DNA of 64,000 bases, taken from Actinokineospora auranticolor. GTDB lineage: Bacteria; Actinomycetota; Actinomycetes; Mycobacteriales; Pseudonocardiaceae. The position numbers were made by a program, and so were the translations under genes. Position 1 is the first letter of the stretch. The number at the start of each line of letters is the position of its first letter. Location: the NCBI RefSeq assembly GCF_002934265.1, contig NZ_PTIX01000024.1, positions 1 through 64,000 of the forward strand, in the 5' to 3' direction. Under the pieces are notes generated by a model. That model was given only the letters and a program-made list of their open reading frames with translations. It was not told the DNA's origin and did no database searches. Shown in pieces: positions 26,259 through 35,313 of this stretch.

Positions 26259-28066
26259 CCGAAGAAGGCGCCCACCAGGTGTACTTCGGGTTCTCGCTCG
26301 ACAGCAACAGCAACAAGCACACCATGATCGCCAGGTCGTTCGAAGGCACCAACGCGGCGGACTCCTGGGAGGAGAACCTGCGTGACCACGTGCGGCTCAT
26401 GGGGATGGGACACCTGACCGCGCCGAAATCGGCGTTGTCCTACCTGCGATTCGACGGCGGGTTGGCCGCGATCCTCCGCCGGTTCAGCACGGGGTACAGC
26501 GAGGGCAGGAACAACGTGCACGCCTTGGTGGGCAACGAACGCGTGCTCACTCCGACGGTCGCCGTCGGACTCGCGGACTGGCCGAAGTGGAGCACGCAGG
26601 CGCCGAGCACCCGCCTGCGCCCCATCACCGCGGGCCAACTCAACAGCGCTGTCCGGCTACCCAGTCCCGATCTGCTCCAACACGCCCGGAACGAGATCCT
26701 GACCGTGCTCACCGCGATGCTCGCGGAGCCCGCGGACAGGCCGGTCAGCGTGCTCGGCTGTCCGGAGAACTCGAAGTTGCTCCTGCAGTGGGGTTTGTAC
26801 CTGGCCGCGCGGGAGTTGATGCCGGAGCGGCTGTGGTCGTTCTCCACCTACGAGCACCGCCACGTCGATGGCATCCCCAACCTGCCGGAGGTCGTGTTCC
26901 TCCCGATGAACCCGAGTTCCGGAATCGCGACTCGCACGATCGTGGACCTCACCGCACCCGCGCCGCACCCGCACCAAACCGCTGTCGACTGCGTCGACGC
27001 GATCTTGGACGACCGGCGGCGGCGCCCGACCCCCCGGCCCTCCGCACAAGGCCATGAGAACCAGCCGGTCAAAGCCCGGGAACCGCGGGTGAACCAAGGC
27101 CTCCGCACCGAGCGGCTCGACTCCGTCGAGGCCCTGCTCCGGGCGCGCACCGCGACCGAGCTGTCCAACGCGCTCGACGCGGCCGCCAGGGAACCGGACC
27201 GCGAACGGCTGCGCAGAGAGCTCGGTCCGACCGAGGTGGACCAGGTCAGCGCCAGTGTGGAGATCTACGTCCGGCATGAACTACTGGCCAAGCTCTGCCA
27301 GGCCAGGTACGGGCCGGACCTGGCCGACCTCGCCCACCCCGACGTGCTGACGGAGGCCGCCAAGCTCATCGAGCAGTGCCAGTCCGAACAGCTGGGCAGG
27401 CTGCTGGTCAGATCACGCCCTTCGGAATTGGCGTGGGCGATGGCGAACCGCTGGCCCACACCCGCGCCCGCACCGCGGGTCGAGCCCGCACCGCAAGCGG
27501 CTCCCACGCCGGTCGCGCAGGTCGCGCAGGTCGTGCCGGCTGTCCGAGTGGTCCGGTGGAACGGCTGGGTGCGCAGACTGGCCCCCACCGTGGCCGTCCT
27601 GGCGGTGTTGAGCGTTGTCTTCCTGCTCGGAGTCCTGGTGGGTCGACCCGAGGCGGCCTCAGGCGCGTCGTCCCCCACGGCGACTTCCACACCTCCCCCA
27701 CCGACCACAACTCCCACGACACCAACTCAGTCCGCGACCCAGCAGGCGAATCCTCGGCCGGAGACCCCCGATCCGAAGACCGCGAACGGCATCGCCACCG
27801 CTGTGGTCCCCCAGGGATTCGTCCTCTTCGGATTCGTGAGGACCGAGCGCGGCTACTATCCCCAGGCGGCCTGCGACCTCGACTCTCCCCCGAACGGATG
27901 GGTCTGCACCCGCGAGATCCAGGTCGAAGGGAAATACAGCGCGGAGGACAAGTTCGTGGGTCACCTCGTCCCGCTGGAGGAGGTGAACACCCTGGTGATA
28001 CCGAACGCGCCCGATCCGCTGCCATTGGCCAAGTTGCCGAAACCCATCCCGCTGGCCAAGGCATAA
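26255..28066 (+). CDS. GTPase-associated protein 1 (GAP1)-like, single TM
   Basis: A 603-residue protein coupled by GTGA to the GTPase. The N-terminal 250 residues (HQVYFGFSLDS..., NNVHALVGNERVLTP, then LWSFSTYEHRHVDG...PEVVFLP) resemble the GAP1 N-terminal module that accompanies these GTPases. A helical middle follows. A TM helix (LAPTVAVLAVLSVVFLLGVL) at about 443-463 leads to a Pro/Thr-rich stalk and a small domain with a Cys pair (AACDLDSPPNGWVC), probably extracytoplasmic. The protein would thus link outside sensing to the cytosolic GTPase. The family assignment comes from neighbourhood plus sequence look, so it is moderate. Confidence 0.68.
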   Translation: MTEEGAHQVYFGFSLDSNSNKHTMIARSFEGTNAADSWEENLRDHVRLMGMGHLTAPKSALSYLRFDGGLAAILRRFSTGYSEGRNNVHALVGNERVLTPTVAVGLADWPKWSTQAPSTRLRPITAGQLNSAVRLPSPDLLQHARNEILTVLTAMLAEPADRPVSVLGCPENSKLLLQWGLYLAARELMPERLWSFSTYEHRHVDGIPNLPEVVFLPMNPSSGIATRTIVDLTAPAPHPHQTAVDCVDAILDDRRRRPTPRPSAQGHENQPVKAREPRVNQGLRTERLDSVEALLRARTATELSNALDAAAREPDRERLRRELGPTEVDQVSASVEIYVRHELLAKLCQARYGPDLADLAHPDVLTEAAKLIEQCQSEQLGRLLVRSRPSELAWAMANRWPTPAPAPRVEPAPQAAPTPVAQVAQVVPAVRVVRWNGWVRRLAPTVAVLAVLSVVFLLGVLVGRPEAASGASSPTATSTPPPPTTTPTTPTQSATQQANPRPETPDPKTANGIATAVVPQGFVLFGFVRTERGYYPQAACDLDSPPNGWVCTREIQVEGKYSAEDKFVGHLVPLEEVNTLVIPNAPDPLPLAKLPKPIPLAKA

Positions 28067-28068
28067 CG

Positions 28069-29376
28069 GTGACAGGCGATGCGAAGACGGTCAGTTCCGC
28101 AGAACCCGCCCTGGTGGCCATCGCCTTCTTCCTGTTGCCCACCATGGTGGACGACTCAGGCGACACCCACAGCGGGGCGTGGGTCGCCTCCTCCGGCGGG
28201 TGGCTGACGCTGCTGTGGCTGGTACCCGTCGCCGCGATAGCCATGTGCGTACTCCGGACCAGAACCGTCGTCGTGGGTTCGATCGCCGCCGCCTGCGCCC
28301 TCGGCTACATCGCGGGACTCGAAGGGATCACCCACCCCTCCGGCACACTGACCCTCCTCGACGAAGGGATACCCCCATCAGCGGGAATCGGCTGGGGCCT
28401 CCCGCTGATCGTGGGTTGCCTCGTAGTCACACTCGCGCGATGCGCACTCAGGTTCGGCAGCCCCTACCGGAGCGGCACCCTCGCCGGTGTCGCCCTGGGC
28501 ACCGCCGTCTCGTTGGTACTGCTAGTAGTCACCTACGAGGACGGTCGAGGCCGAGCCATCCTCCTGCCCTCGGAACCGGGCCTGCCGAGCTTCCAGCGAG
28601 GCACCTCGATCCCCGGTGACACCCAGTCCCTCTACCTCGTCCCCGCGAAGTGCGACCTGACCCAACCCACCATGACACCCGTTGCCCTGCGCACCGACAC
28701 CAGAGTCACCGCCGCCAGCTCCTACCAGGCCGTCCTGCAAGCGGGCACCCCCGTCCTGGTCGACCGCCGCGGCATCCCCCGGTTCCGCTGCTCCGACGGC
28801 CTCTCCCTCGAACCCCCTCGCGGAGAGACCAAGGGATACGTGACCACACCGTGGGCGGACCTCACCGCGGTGGAGGTCACGCCCGCCGAGCAGGACATCG
28901 CCGCGTTCCTCCTGATGGGCAACGGAAACCTCGTCCGCAGAACCGCCGGGACCTCCGACAGCTTCCCCCTGGTCCGCGGAACCGCGATCCCCCAGGGGAA
29001 CTACCGAACCGTCGGCGCGATAAGCACCTGCATAGCCGCCAACTGCGCCAAGTCCCAAATAGCGATCTTCACCCTCGCCACGACCGGCTGCCCGAACACC
29101 TGCCGGATCCAGGTGATCGACTGGACCGAGGGCTCCCGCCTCCGGAAGACAGGAGACACCTGGTCCTCAACCGACCCTCTCATAAGACCACCGGTCTGCA
29201 ACGGCACCCCCATGACGGCGACCCTGACGACAACGGTCAACGTCAACACCGGCACACTCGTCGCCAACACCTGGGCAGCCAACGACGTGGAGGGCGACAT
29301 CACGCTCGACGCGCGCGGCGCCAACTGCGACGACATGAAGGTCACCTGGCACTACACGGGCAACCTCAAGCCGTAG
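28069..29376 (+). CDS. DUF6777-like membrane protein, end of the nine-gene operon
   Basis: A 435-residue protein with about five N-terminal TM helices (for example TLLWLVPVAAIAMCVL, TVVVGSIAAACALGYIAGL, LPLIVGCLVVTLARCAL, LAGVALGTAVSLVLLVV) and a large C-terminal extracytoplasmic domain. That domain contains VALRTDTRVTAASSY, then YQAVLQAGTPVLVDRRGIPR followed by FRCSDG, the pattern I know from DUF6777 of actinobacterial signalling proteins. Eight or so further cysteines suggest disulfides. GTG 28069 starts two bases after the GAP1-like stop. Likely a sensor or envelope component; molecular role unknown. Confidence 0.72.
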   Translation: MTGDAKTVSSAEPALVAIAFFLLPTMVDDSGDTHSGAWVASSGGWLTLLWLVPVAAIAMCVLRTRTVVVGSIAAACALGYIAGLEGITHPSGTLTLLDEGIPPSAGIGWGLPLIVGCLVVTLARCALRFGSPYRSGTLAGVALGTAVSLVLLVVTYEDGRGRAILLPSEPGLPSFQRGTSIPGDTQSLYLVPAKCDLTQPTMTPVALRTDTRVTAASSYQAVLQAGTPVLVDRRGIPRFRCSDGLSLEPPRGETKGYVTTPWADLTAVEVTPAEQDIAAFLLMGNGNLVRRTAGTSDSFPLVRGTAIPQGNYRTVGAISTCIAANCAKSQIAIFTLATTGCPNTCRIQVIDWTEGSRLRKTGDTWSSTDPLIRPPVCNGTPMTATLTTTVNVNTGTLVANTWAANDVEGDITLDARGANCDDMKVTWHYTGNLKP

Positions 29377-29804
29377 ACCGCACCGACCAGCCCGTAGAAG
29401 CGGACCGCGCTATCGGAAACCCCAAGCACGCGGTGGGTCCAGCCGCCCGCACACCCGGATGCGCCAACCGACACGCTTCTGGAGGCCACCTCCCGGTCTG
29501 GCGCGGTGGGTGCATCCCGTGCCACCGAATGGATCACTCACGGTAATTGGACACCGCAGTGGCCAGGACCACACTCGAACGCGGCGCGTAGCCGAGATAT
29601 CCCTTACTCCATTGGAGATCATCGCACGCCGGAACCGGCGGCCAGGACAGCGCGCGTCGATCGAGGTAACGGAGCGTGTGTGCCGGCTACCGGCAAACAG
29701 TCCATTTGGGTCTTCGGCCACCGGTTAACGTCGGAGACGCCACACGGCAACACAGGCATGCTCGTGGCACGAAGCCCTCGCGACCTCGAAGACTGGAGAA
29801 CACC
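29377..29804. other. 428-bp intergenic region
   Basis: No gene can be supported here; short open frames have poor codon pattern. A somewhat AT-richer stretch around 29590-29640 (GAGATATCCC, CTCCATTGGAGATC) could hold the promoter of the secreted-peptide gene. No clear terminator hairpin follows the DUF6777 gene. Confidence 0.3.
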
Positions 29805-30197
29805 ATGTCCGCAGGTACTCGCATGTCGACAGCGTCCCGAATCGCCCTCACCGCCACTGCGGGTATCGCCGCCGCGCTCGTGCTGGCCACCCCCGCCTCC
29901 GCCACCCCCACCACCTACATCACCACCTTCCCGACGCTGACCCAGTGCACGGCCGTGGGCGACCAGGCCGTGGCGGAGCACGTCTTCACCTCCTACACCT
30001 GCCGCAACGGTGTCGCCGGGTACGACCTGCTCGGCGAGCCCAGCGCCGCCACCTTCACCGACGTCTACATCGCCACCTTCGGCACCCAGGCCGCCTGCGA
30101 CACCGCGGGCACCAACGGTGAGACCTCCCCCGCCGCGTGGACCAGCCACAAGTGCCGGTCCGGCTTCACCGGCTGGGACCTGCTCGTCACCAAGTAA
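29805..30197 (+). CDS. secreted protein with two tandem Cys-containing repeats
   Basis: The 130-residue precursor has a Sec signal peptide (SRIALTATAGIAAALVLATP, likely cut after ASA). The mature part is about 95 residues made of two related units: YITTFPTLTQC...TSYTCRNGVAGYDLL and YIATFGTQAAC...SHKCRSGFTGWDLL. Each has two Cys about 30 apart, so two intramolecular disulfides are likely. An ATG at 29805 follows GGAGA. The short size, export and duplication suit an extracellular peptide, toxin or inhibitor; no family recognised. A strong terminator follows seven bases later. Confidence 0.8.
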   Translation: MSAGTRMSTASRIALTATAGIAAALVLATPASATPTTYITTFPTLTQCTAVGDQAVAEHVFTSYTCRNGVAGYDLLGEPSAATFTDVYIATFGTQAACDTAGTNGETSPAAWTSHKCRSGFTGWDLLVTK

Positions 30198-30203
30198 CCC
30201 CAC

Positions 30204-30232
30204 GCCGAGGGCGGCACCGCGCCGCCCTCGGC
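30204..30232 (+). terminator. 12-bp perfect-stem hairpin after the secreted-peptide gene
   Basis: GCCGAGGGCGGC pairs perfectly with GCCGCCCTCGGC across a five-base ACCGC loop, beginning seven bases after the stop codon. There is no T-run, as is common for actinobacterial terminators. Confidence 0.8.
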
Positions 30233-30413
30233 AGCCCGCCCTATGTCCACATAGGACCAGAACCGCGTGCTCACTCGCCGGTCACGGCCCCGTGGACGCG
30301 GTCGACCACCACTCGATACCCTTCCCGGACAGCGCCAAGCGCTGATCGCCGCACCCCGCTTGACGCGGCGACAGCGCTAGCAGGGACGCTGAGTCACGCG
30401 CGGAGGGGACGAA

Positions 30414-32657
30414 GTGACCACCGGGGACCAGGCGCCGCACCACCCACGGGAAGACAACGCCCCGGCCGCCGTCGAAGACAAGGTCGGCGCGAAGGCCAAA
30501 GCGCTGCTGGACAACGCCCGCGAGTTCGCCGAGCGGGCCACCGCCCTGCTGGCCGCTCCGGAAGCGCTGCGGGAGAGCGCGCGCCTGCAGATCGACGTAC
30601 TCGCGGATCAGGAGACCCAAGCGGCGCTGGCCGCCCGCCCGATCACCGACCTGCGCCGCCTCGCGGGCAAGGGCGCTCGACTGGGCGCCCTCGCCGACGC
30701 GGGTTACCGCACGGTCGCGCACGTCGTCGGCACGACTCCGACCAGCTTGCAGGCCGTGCCGGGCATTGGCCCGCAGTCGGCCCAGCAGATCTCCGCCGCC
30801 GCGCACCGGCTCGCGCGCGATGTCCGGCAGGAGATCCGCGTCCGGTTCGACCCCGACCAGCGGCGCACGGGCGAGACGCAACTCCTCGCCACCCTCGCCG
30901 CCGCCCGAAACGCCGACAGCGTCCGAGGTTCTCTGCAAGAAGAGCTGCGGCAGTTCACCGCACATGCCGGGCACCTGGTCCGGGAAGCGCGACCGACCGC
31001 GGGCCGTATCCGCATGTGGTTCACGTTCGGCAAGCGGAAGCGGTCCGCGCTCGCCGCCCTTGCCCAACTCGACGCACTGCTGGCGGCTCCCCGAACCTCG
31101 GGATTGCGCCACACCGTCGACGAGCAGGAGCGGGCGGTCGACCCGGCCTCCCACCCGCCCGAGCAGCTGTGGCGGGAGTACTCCCAGGACGCCGCGGACT
31201 TCAACGCGCTGCTCTCCACGCTCGGCGGGCACGGCGACAGCGACGACGGCGAGGCGGCGCAGGGGTTCCTCCCCGAGGAGCTGCGGCAGCAGATCACCGC
31301 CGTCCCGCTGGACACCGGCCTGCTCAAGGCGACCCTGCGCGGCTACCAGGTGTTCGGGGCGCAGTACGCGATCCACCGGGAGCACTCGATCCTCGGCGAC
31401 GAGATGGGGCTCGGCAAGACCGTCCAGGCCCTCGCCGCGATGACGCACCTGGCGACGATGGGACAGGCCCGCTTCCTCGTGGTCTGCCCCGCGAGCGTGC
31501 AGATCAACTGGCTCAACGAGATCCGCAAGCACACGGCGCTCACCGGGCACAGCCTGCACGGCGCGGACCGCGCGACCGCCGCGGACCGCTGGCGGCGCAC
31601 CGGGGGTGTCGCGGTCACCACCTTCACCACCCTCGGCCGCCTCGACCGCGTCGCCGACGCCGGGATCGCGCTGCTCGTGGTGGACGAGGCCCACTACGTG
31701 AAGAACCCAGAAGCGCAACGCTCGCAGCACGTCGCCGCGATCGTGGCCAAGGCGCAGCGGGCGTTGTTCCTCACCGGAACCCCGATGGAGAACCGGGTCG
31801 AGGAGTTCCGCACCCTCGTCCACTACCTGCAGCCCCGGGTCGCCCGCGGCCTGGACGCCGCCGACGCCGTGGCCGGGGCGAAGCGGTTCCGCCGCGCGGT
31901 CGCCCCGGTCTACCTGCGCCGCAACCAGGAGGACGTGCTCACCGAACTGCCCGACAAGATCGAGGTCGAGGACTGGGTGCGCTTCTCGCAGGCCGACGCC
32001 ACCGCCTACGCCACGGCCGTGCGCGCCAAGAACCTCATGCGGATGCGCCAAGCGGCGTTCCACTCCCCCGACTCCGCCAAACTCGGACGCCTCGCCGAGA
32101 TCGTCGACGAGGCCCGCGAGGACGGTCGCAAGGTCGTGGTGTTCTCGAACTTCCTCGACGTGCTCCAGACAATCCACAACAGACTCGGCAAGTCCGTGAC
32201 CGGTGCCCTGACCGGCTCGGTCCAGCCCGAGGCCCGCCAACGACTCGTGGACACCTTCTCCCGGCACGAGGGCCACGCCGTGCTGCTCAGCCAGATCGAG
32301 GCGGGCGGGGTAGGGCTGAACATCCAGGCGGCGTCCGTGGTCGTGATCGCCGAACCGCAGTGGAAGCCCAGCACCGAGGAGCAGGCCATCGCCCGCGCCC
32401 ACCGGATGGGCCAGGTCCGCAAGGTCCAGGTCCACCGACTGCTGGCCAAGGACAGCGTCGACGAGCGCCTCCGCGAGGTCCAGGAGCGCAAGAGCCTGCT
32501 GTTCGCCGAGTTCGCCCGCAAGAGCGACGCCAAGGACGCGGACCGCCGATCGGTCGACACCGGCGAACACCGACCGGACTTCCTCGACGACGACGCCATC
32601 CCGGTGCCGCAACGCATCATCCGCGCCGAGCAACTCCGCCTCGGCATCGATTCCTGA
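30414..32657 (+). CDS. SNF2-family DEAH helicase with N-terminal HhH
   Basis: A 747-residue SF2 translocase. The N-terminal third is helical with a helix-hairpin-helix (LQAVPGIGPQSAQQI, about 105-120), a non-specific DNA-binding element. The SNF2 core has LRGYQVFGAQYAI, Walker A DEMGLGKTVQALAAM, DEAH box VVDEAHYVKNPEAQ, motif III LFLTGTPMENRVEE, and in lobe 2 the motifs GGVGLNIQAASVVVI and IARAHRMGQVRKVQVHRL. It is 19 bp upstream of the GmrSD-like gene and surely co-transcribed, so it probably serves DNA recognition or translocation for that nuclease. GTG 30414 follows GGAGGGGACGAA. Confidence 0.9.
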   Translation: MTTGDQAPHHPREDNAPAAVEDKVGAKAKALLDNAREFAERATALLAAPEALRESARLQIDVLADQETQAALAARPITDLRRLAGKGARLGALADAGYRTVAHVVGTTPTSLQAVPGIGPQSAQQISAAAHRLARDVRQEIRVRFDPDQRRTGETQLLATLAAARNADSVRGSLQEELRQFTAHAGHLVREARPTAGRIRMWFTFGKRKRSALAALAQLDALLAAPRTSGLRHTVDEQERAVDPASHPPEQLWREYSQDAADFNALLSTLGGHGDSDDGEAAQGFLPEELRQQITAVPLDTGLLKATLRGYQVFGAQYAIHREHSILGDEMGLGKTVQALAAMTHLATMGQARFLVVCPASVQINWLNEIRKHTALTGHSLHGADRATAADRWRRTGGVAVTTFTTLGRLDRVADAGIALLVVDEAHYVKNPEAQRSQHVAAIVAKAQRALFLTGTPMENRVEEFRTLVHYLQPRVARGLDAADAVAGAKRFRRAVAPVYLRRNQEDVLTELPDKIEVEDWVRFSQADATAYATAVRAKNLMRMRQAAFHSPDSAKLGRLAEIVDEAREDGRKVVVFSNFLDVLQTIHNRLGKSVTGALTGSVQPEARQRLVDTFSRHEGHAVLLSQIEAGGVGLNIQAASVVVIAEPQWKPSTEEQAIARAHRMGQVRKVQVHRLLAKDSVDERLREVQERKSLLFAEFARKSDAKDADRRSVDTGEHRPDFLDDDAIPVPQRIIRAEQLRLGIDS

Positions 32658-32676
32658 GGGGACAACGAGAAAGCAC

Positions 32677-35214
32677 ATGGTTCTGGCCAAGGAGACGAAG
32701 CTCCAAGAGTTGCTCGAGGGGTCGAAGCAGTACCAGGTCCCGCTCTACCAGCGGACGTACTCGTGGTCGACGGACCAGCTCAAGCAGCTGTGGGAGGACA
32801 TCACCCAGCTGGCCGAGGACCGCGTCGACGACCACCGGGCCACACACTTCATCGGCTCGGTGGTGCTCACGCCCAGCCCGGCCAACGGGCCGACCGGGGT
32901 CCAGGAGTTCCTGCTGATCGATGGCCAGCAGCGGCTCACCAGCCTGTCCATCCTGCTGTGCGCCATCCGCGAGCACCGGGCCGCGCGGGACGGCGCGCTG
33001 CACCGCGAGCGGATCAACGAGCAGTACCTGATCAACAAGTGGGAGTCCGGGCGGCAGCGCCTGAAGCTCGTGCCGACGCAGGCCGACCGGGCCGCGTACC
33101 TCGCCTGCCTGGACTCCACCCCGCAGGCGGGTGGTGTCGACCGGGTCGGCGCCGCCTACCGGTTCTTCTCGGCCCGGCTCGCCGCCGCGGACGACCCCGA
33201 CGACCCGCGCGACATCGCGCGGATCGAGGACGCGGTGATCTCGGGCCTCGCCCTGGTCTCGGTCATCTCGCAGCAGGGCGACAACCCGCACCGCATCTTC
33301 GAGTCGCTCAACAACACCGGTCTGCGCCTGACCCAGGCCGACCTGCTGCGCAACTACCTGTTCATGCGGCTGCCCACCCGCGGCGACGTCGTCTACGAGT
33401 CGCGGTGGCTGCCGCTGCAGCAGGCGCTGGACCGCGACCAGTTGGAACTGCTGTTCTGGCTCGACCTGGTGCAGCGCGATCCGCGGGTCAAGCAGGCCGA
33501 CATCTACACCGGACAGCAGCGCCGCCTGGAGCGGATGCGCACGGAGGACGACATCGAGGCCGAGGTCGCCCGGTTGGGCGGGCTCGGGCAGCTCCTGCGG
33601 ACGATCCTCGACCCGTCCCGCGAGCCGGATCAGGCGGTGCGCCACCGCCTGACCCGGCTCGGCGCGTGGGGCACCACGACCGTCTACCCGGTTCTGCTGC
33701 ACCTGCTGGAGCGGCGGGCGAACGGCACAGCGGACTCCGCCGAGATCGCCTCGGCGATGCTGTACCTGGAGAGCTACTTCGTCCGGCGCCTGCTCATCGG
33801 TCGCGCCACCGCGGGCATCAACCGGACGTTGCTGTCGATCGTGACCGAGATCGACGCCACCGCGCCCGCCGACGAGGCCATCCGGCGCTACCTGTCGACC
33901 GGCCGCAAGTACTTCGCGGGCGACCGCGAGATCCGCGCGGCGGCGCGGTCGGTGCCGTACTACCTCAACGGCCGCCCGCACCAGCGAACCCTGGTGCTGC
34001 GCTGGTTGGAGGAGACCTACGGCAGCAAGGAGCCGGTCGACCCGACCTCCCTGACGATCGAGCACGTACTGCCCCAAACACCGACCCCGGCCTGGCGGGA
34101 ATCGCTGACCGCGGACCTGGCGGCGGACGAGGAGTTCGGGCAGGCGCACGAGGCGCTGGTGCACACCCTCGGCAACCTGACCCTCACCGGGTACAACTCG
34201 ACGCTGAGCAACAGCCCGTTCCCGATCAAGCGCCCGCAGTTGGCGGGCAGCGGCGTACTCATGAACCAGGAGATCGCCCAGCAGGAGCGCTGGGGTCGGC
34301 CGCAGATCCACGAGCGCGCGGACGCGCTCGCCGAGCGGATGATCGCCGAGTGGCCGGGCCCGGCCGACCGCGACCAGGCCACGGCGCCGGGAACGGCGTG
34401 GGAGGTGATGAACCAGGCCCTCGCCGAACTGCCGCCCGGGTCGTGGACGACCTACGGCGACCTCGCCGCGCTGATCGGCAGCCACGCCCAGGCCATCGGG
34501 CAACGCCTCGCCACCACGCCCGCCCCGAACGCGCACCGCGTGCTGCAGTCCCAGGGCACGGTCTCACCGAACTTCGCCTGGCTCGACCCGACGCGGACCG
34601 ACGACCCGCGGACCCTGCTCGCGGCGGAGGGAGTCGTGTTCGACCACCTCGGCCGGGCCGACCAGACCCAGCGCGTCACCACGGAAGGGCTCGCCCTCCT
34701 GCTCGGCGCCGACGTCCCGGACCTGCGCCCCGCACCCGAACCGGGCCAGGACCCGGGTTCGGACGCGCGGTTCCTCGGCCAGCTCGCGGAACGGCAGGGC
34801 CACGACATCGCCGAGGCCGTGGTCGCGGTGACCTTGGCGTGGACCGCGATCGGCGGCTACGTCGCCCACGGCAGCGGGCAGGAGACGTCCCGATTCCTGC
34901 TGTCCCGCGAGAAGTCCCACCCGGCGGGTCGGATCTGGCCCGTGGTCATCTACCCGAGCGGCACCGTCGAGGTCGTGTTCCAGCACCTGCGCGGGCGCCC
35001 CCCGTTCGACGACCCAGCCCGGCGCGAGGAGTTCCGCACGCGGCTCAACGGTGTGGACGGGATCCACCTGCCCGCGGGGAAGATCGACCTACGCCCCGGC
35101 TTCGACCTCGGTGTGCTGCTCGACGCGTCGGCGCGGGAGAAGTTCGTCCAGGCCCTCGACTGGTTCCACGCGGTCGTCCGCGACAACGAACCACCCGGAA
35201 GCGACGTTCCATGA
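32677..35214 (+). CDS. GmrSD-type (DUF262/DUF1524) nuclease fused to alkyltransferase-like domain
   Basis: An 845-residue multidomain protein. The DUF262 (GmrS-like) N-terminus contains the hallmark IDGQQRLTSLSIL (Asp82) and QVPLYQRTYSW. DUF1524 (GmrD-like) has the HNH-type IEHVLPQT (His463) and LGNLTLTGYN. Residues about 575-660 resemble an MGMT/alkyltransferase-like DNA-binding module (GSWTTYGDLAALIG, then NAHRVLQSQG), in which the reactive Cys of PCHR is Ala (residue 619). A C-terminal domain of about 140 residues (IWPVVIYPSGTVEVVF...) is unassigned. GmrSD enzymes restrict modified DNA; with the SNF2 partner this is a likely restriction pair. Confidence 0.85.
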   Translation: MVLAKETKLQELLEGSKQYQVPLYQRTYSWSTDQLKQLWEDITQLAEDRVDDHRATHFIGSVVLTPSPANGPTGVQEFLLIDGQQRLTSLSILLCAIREHRAARDGALHRERINEQYLINKWESGRQRLKLVPTQADRAAYLACLDSTPQAGGVDRVGAAYRFFSARLAAADDPDDPRDIARIEDAVISGLALVSVISQQGDNPHRIFESLNNTGLRLTQADLLRNYLFMRLPTRGDVVYESRWLPLQQALDRDQLELLFWLDLVQRDPRVKQADIYTGQQRRLERMRTEDDIEAEVARLGGLGQLLRTILDPSREPDQAVRHRLTRLGAWGTTTVYPVLLHLLERRANGTADSAEIASAMLYLESYFVRRLLIGRATAGINRTLLSIVTEIDATAPADEAIRRYLSTGRKYFAGDREIRAAARSVPYYLNGRPHQRTLVLRWLEETYGSKEPVDPTSLTIEHVLPQTPTPAWRESLTADLAADEEFGQAHEALVHTLGNLTLTGYNSTLSNSPFPIKRPQLAGSGVLMNQEIAQQERWGRPQIHERADALAERMIAEWPGPADRDQATAPGTAWEVMNQALAELPPGSWTTYGDLAALIGSHAQAIGQRLATTPAPNAHRVLQSQGTVSPNFAWLDPTRTDDPRTLLAAEGVVFDHLGRADQTQRVTTEGLALLLGADVPDLRPAPEPGQDPGSDARFLGQLAERQGHDIAEAVVAVTLAWTAIGGYVAHGSGQETSRFLLSREKSHPAGRIWPVVIYPSGTVEVVFQHLRGRPPFDDPARREEFRTRLNGVDGIHLPAGKIDLRPGFDLGVLLDASAREKFVQALDWFHAVVRDNEPPGSDVP

Positions 35215-35313
35215 CGGTGGGACACGGTCCAGCGCAGTTTCCTGTCGCTCCCGAGGAGCATCGAATCATCCCAGGAGATCGACGAGAAGACCCGGCAGCG
35301 CGAGCGCGGCCGC

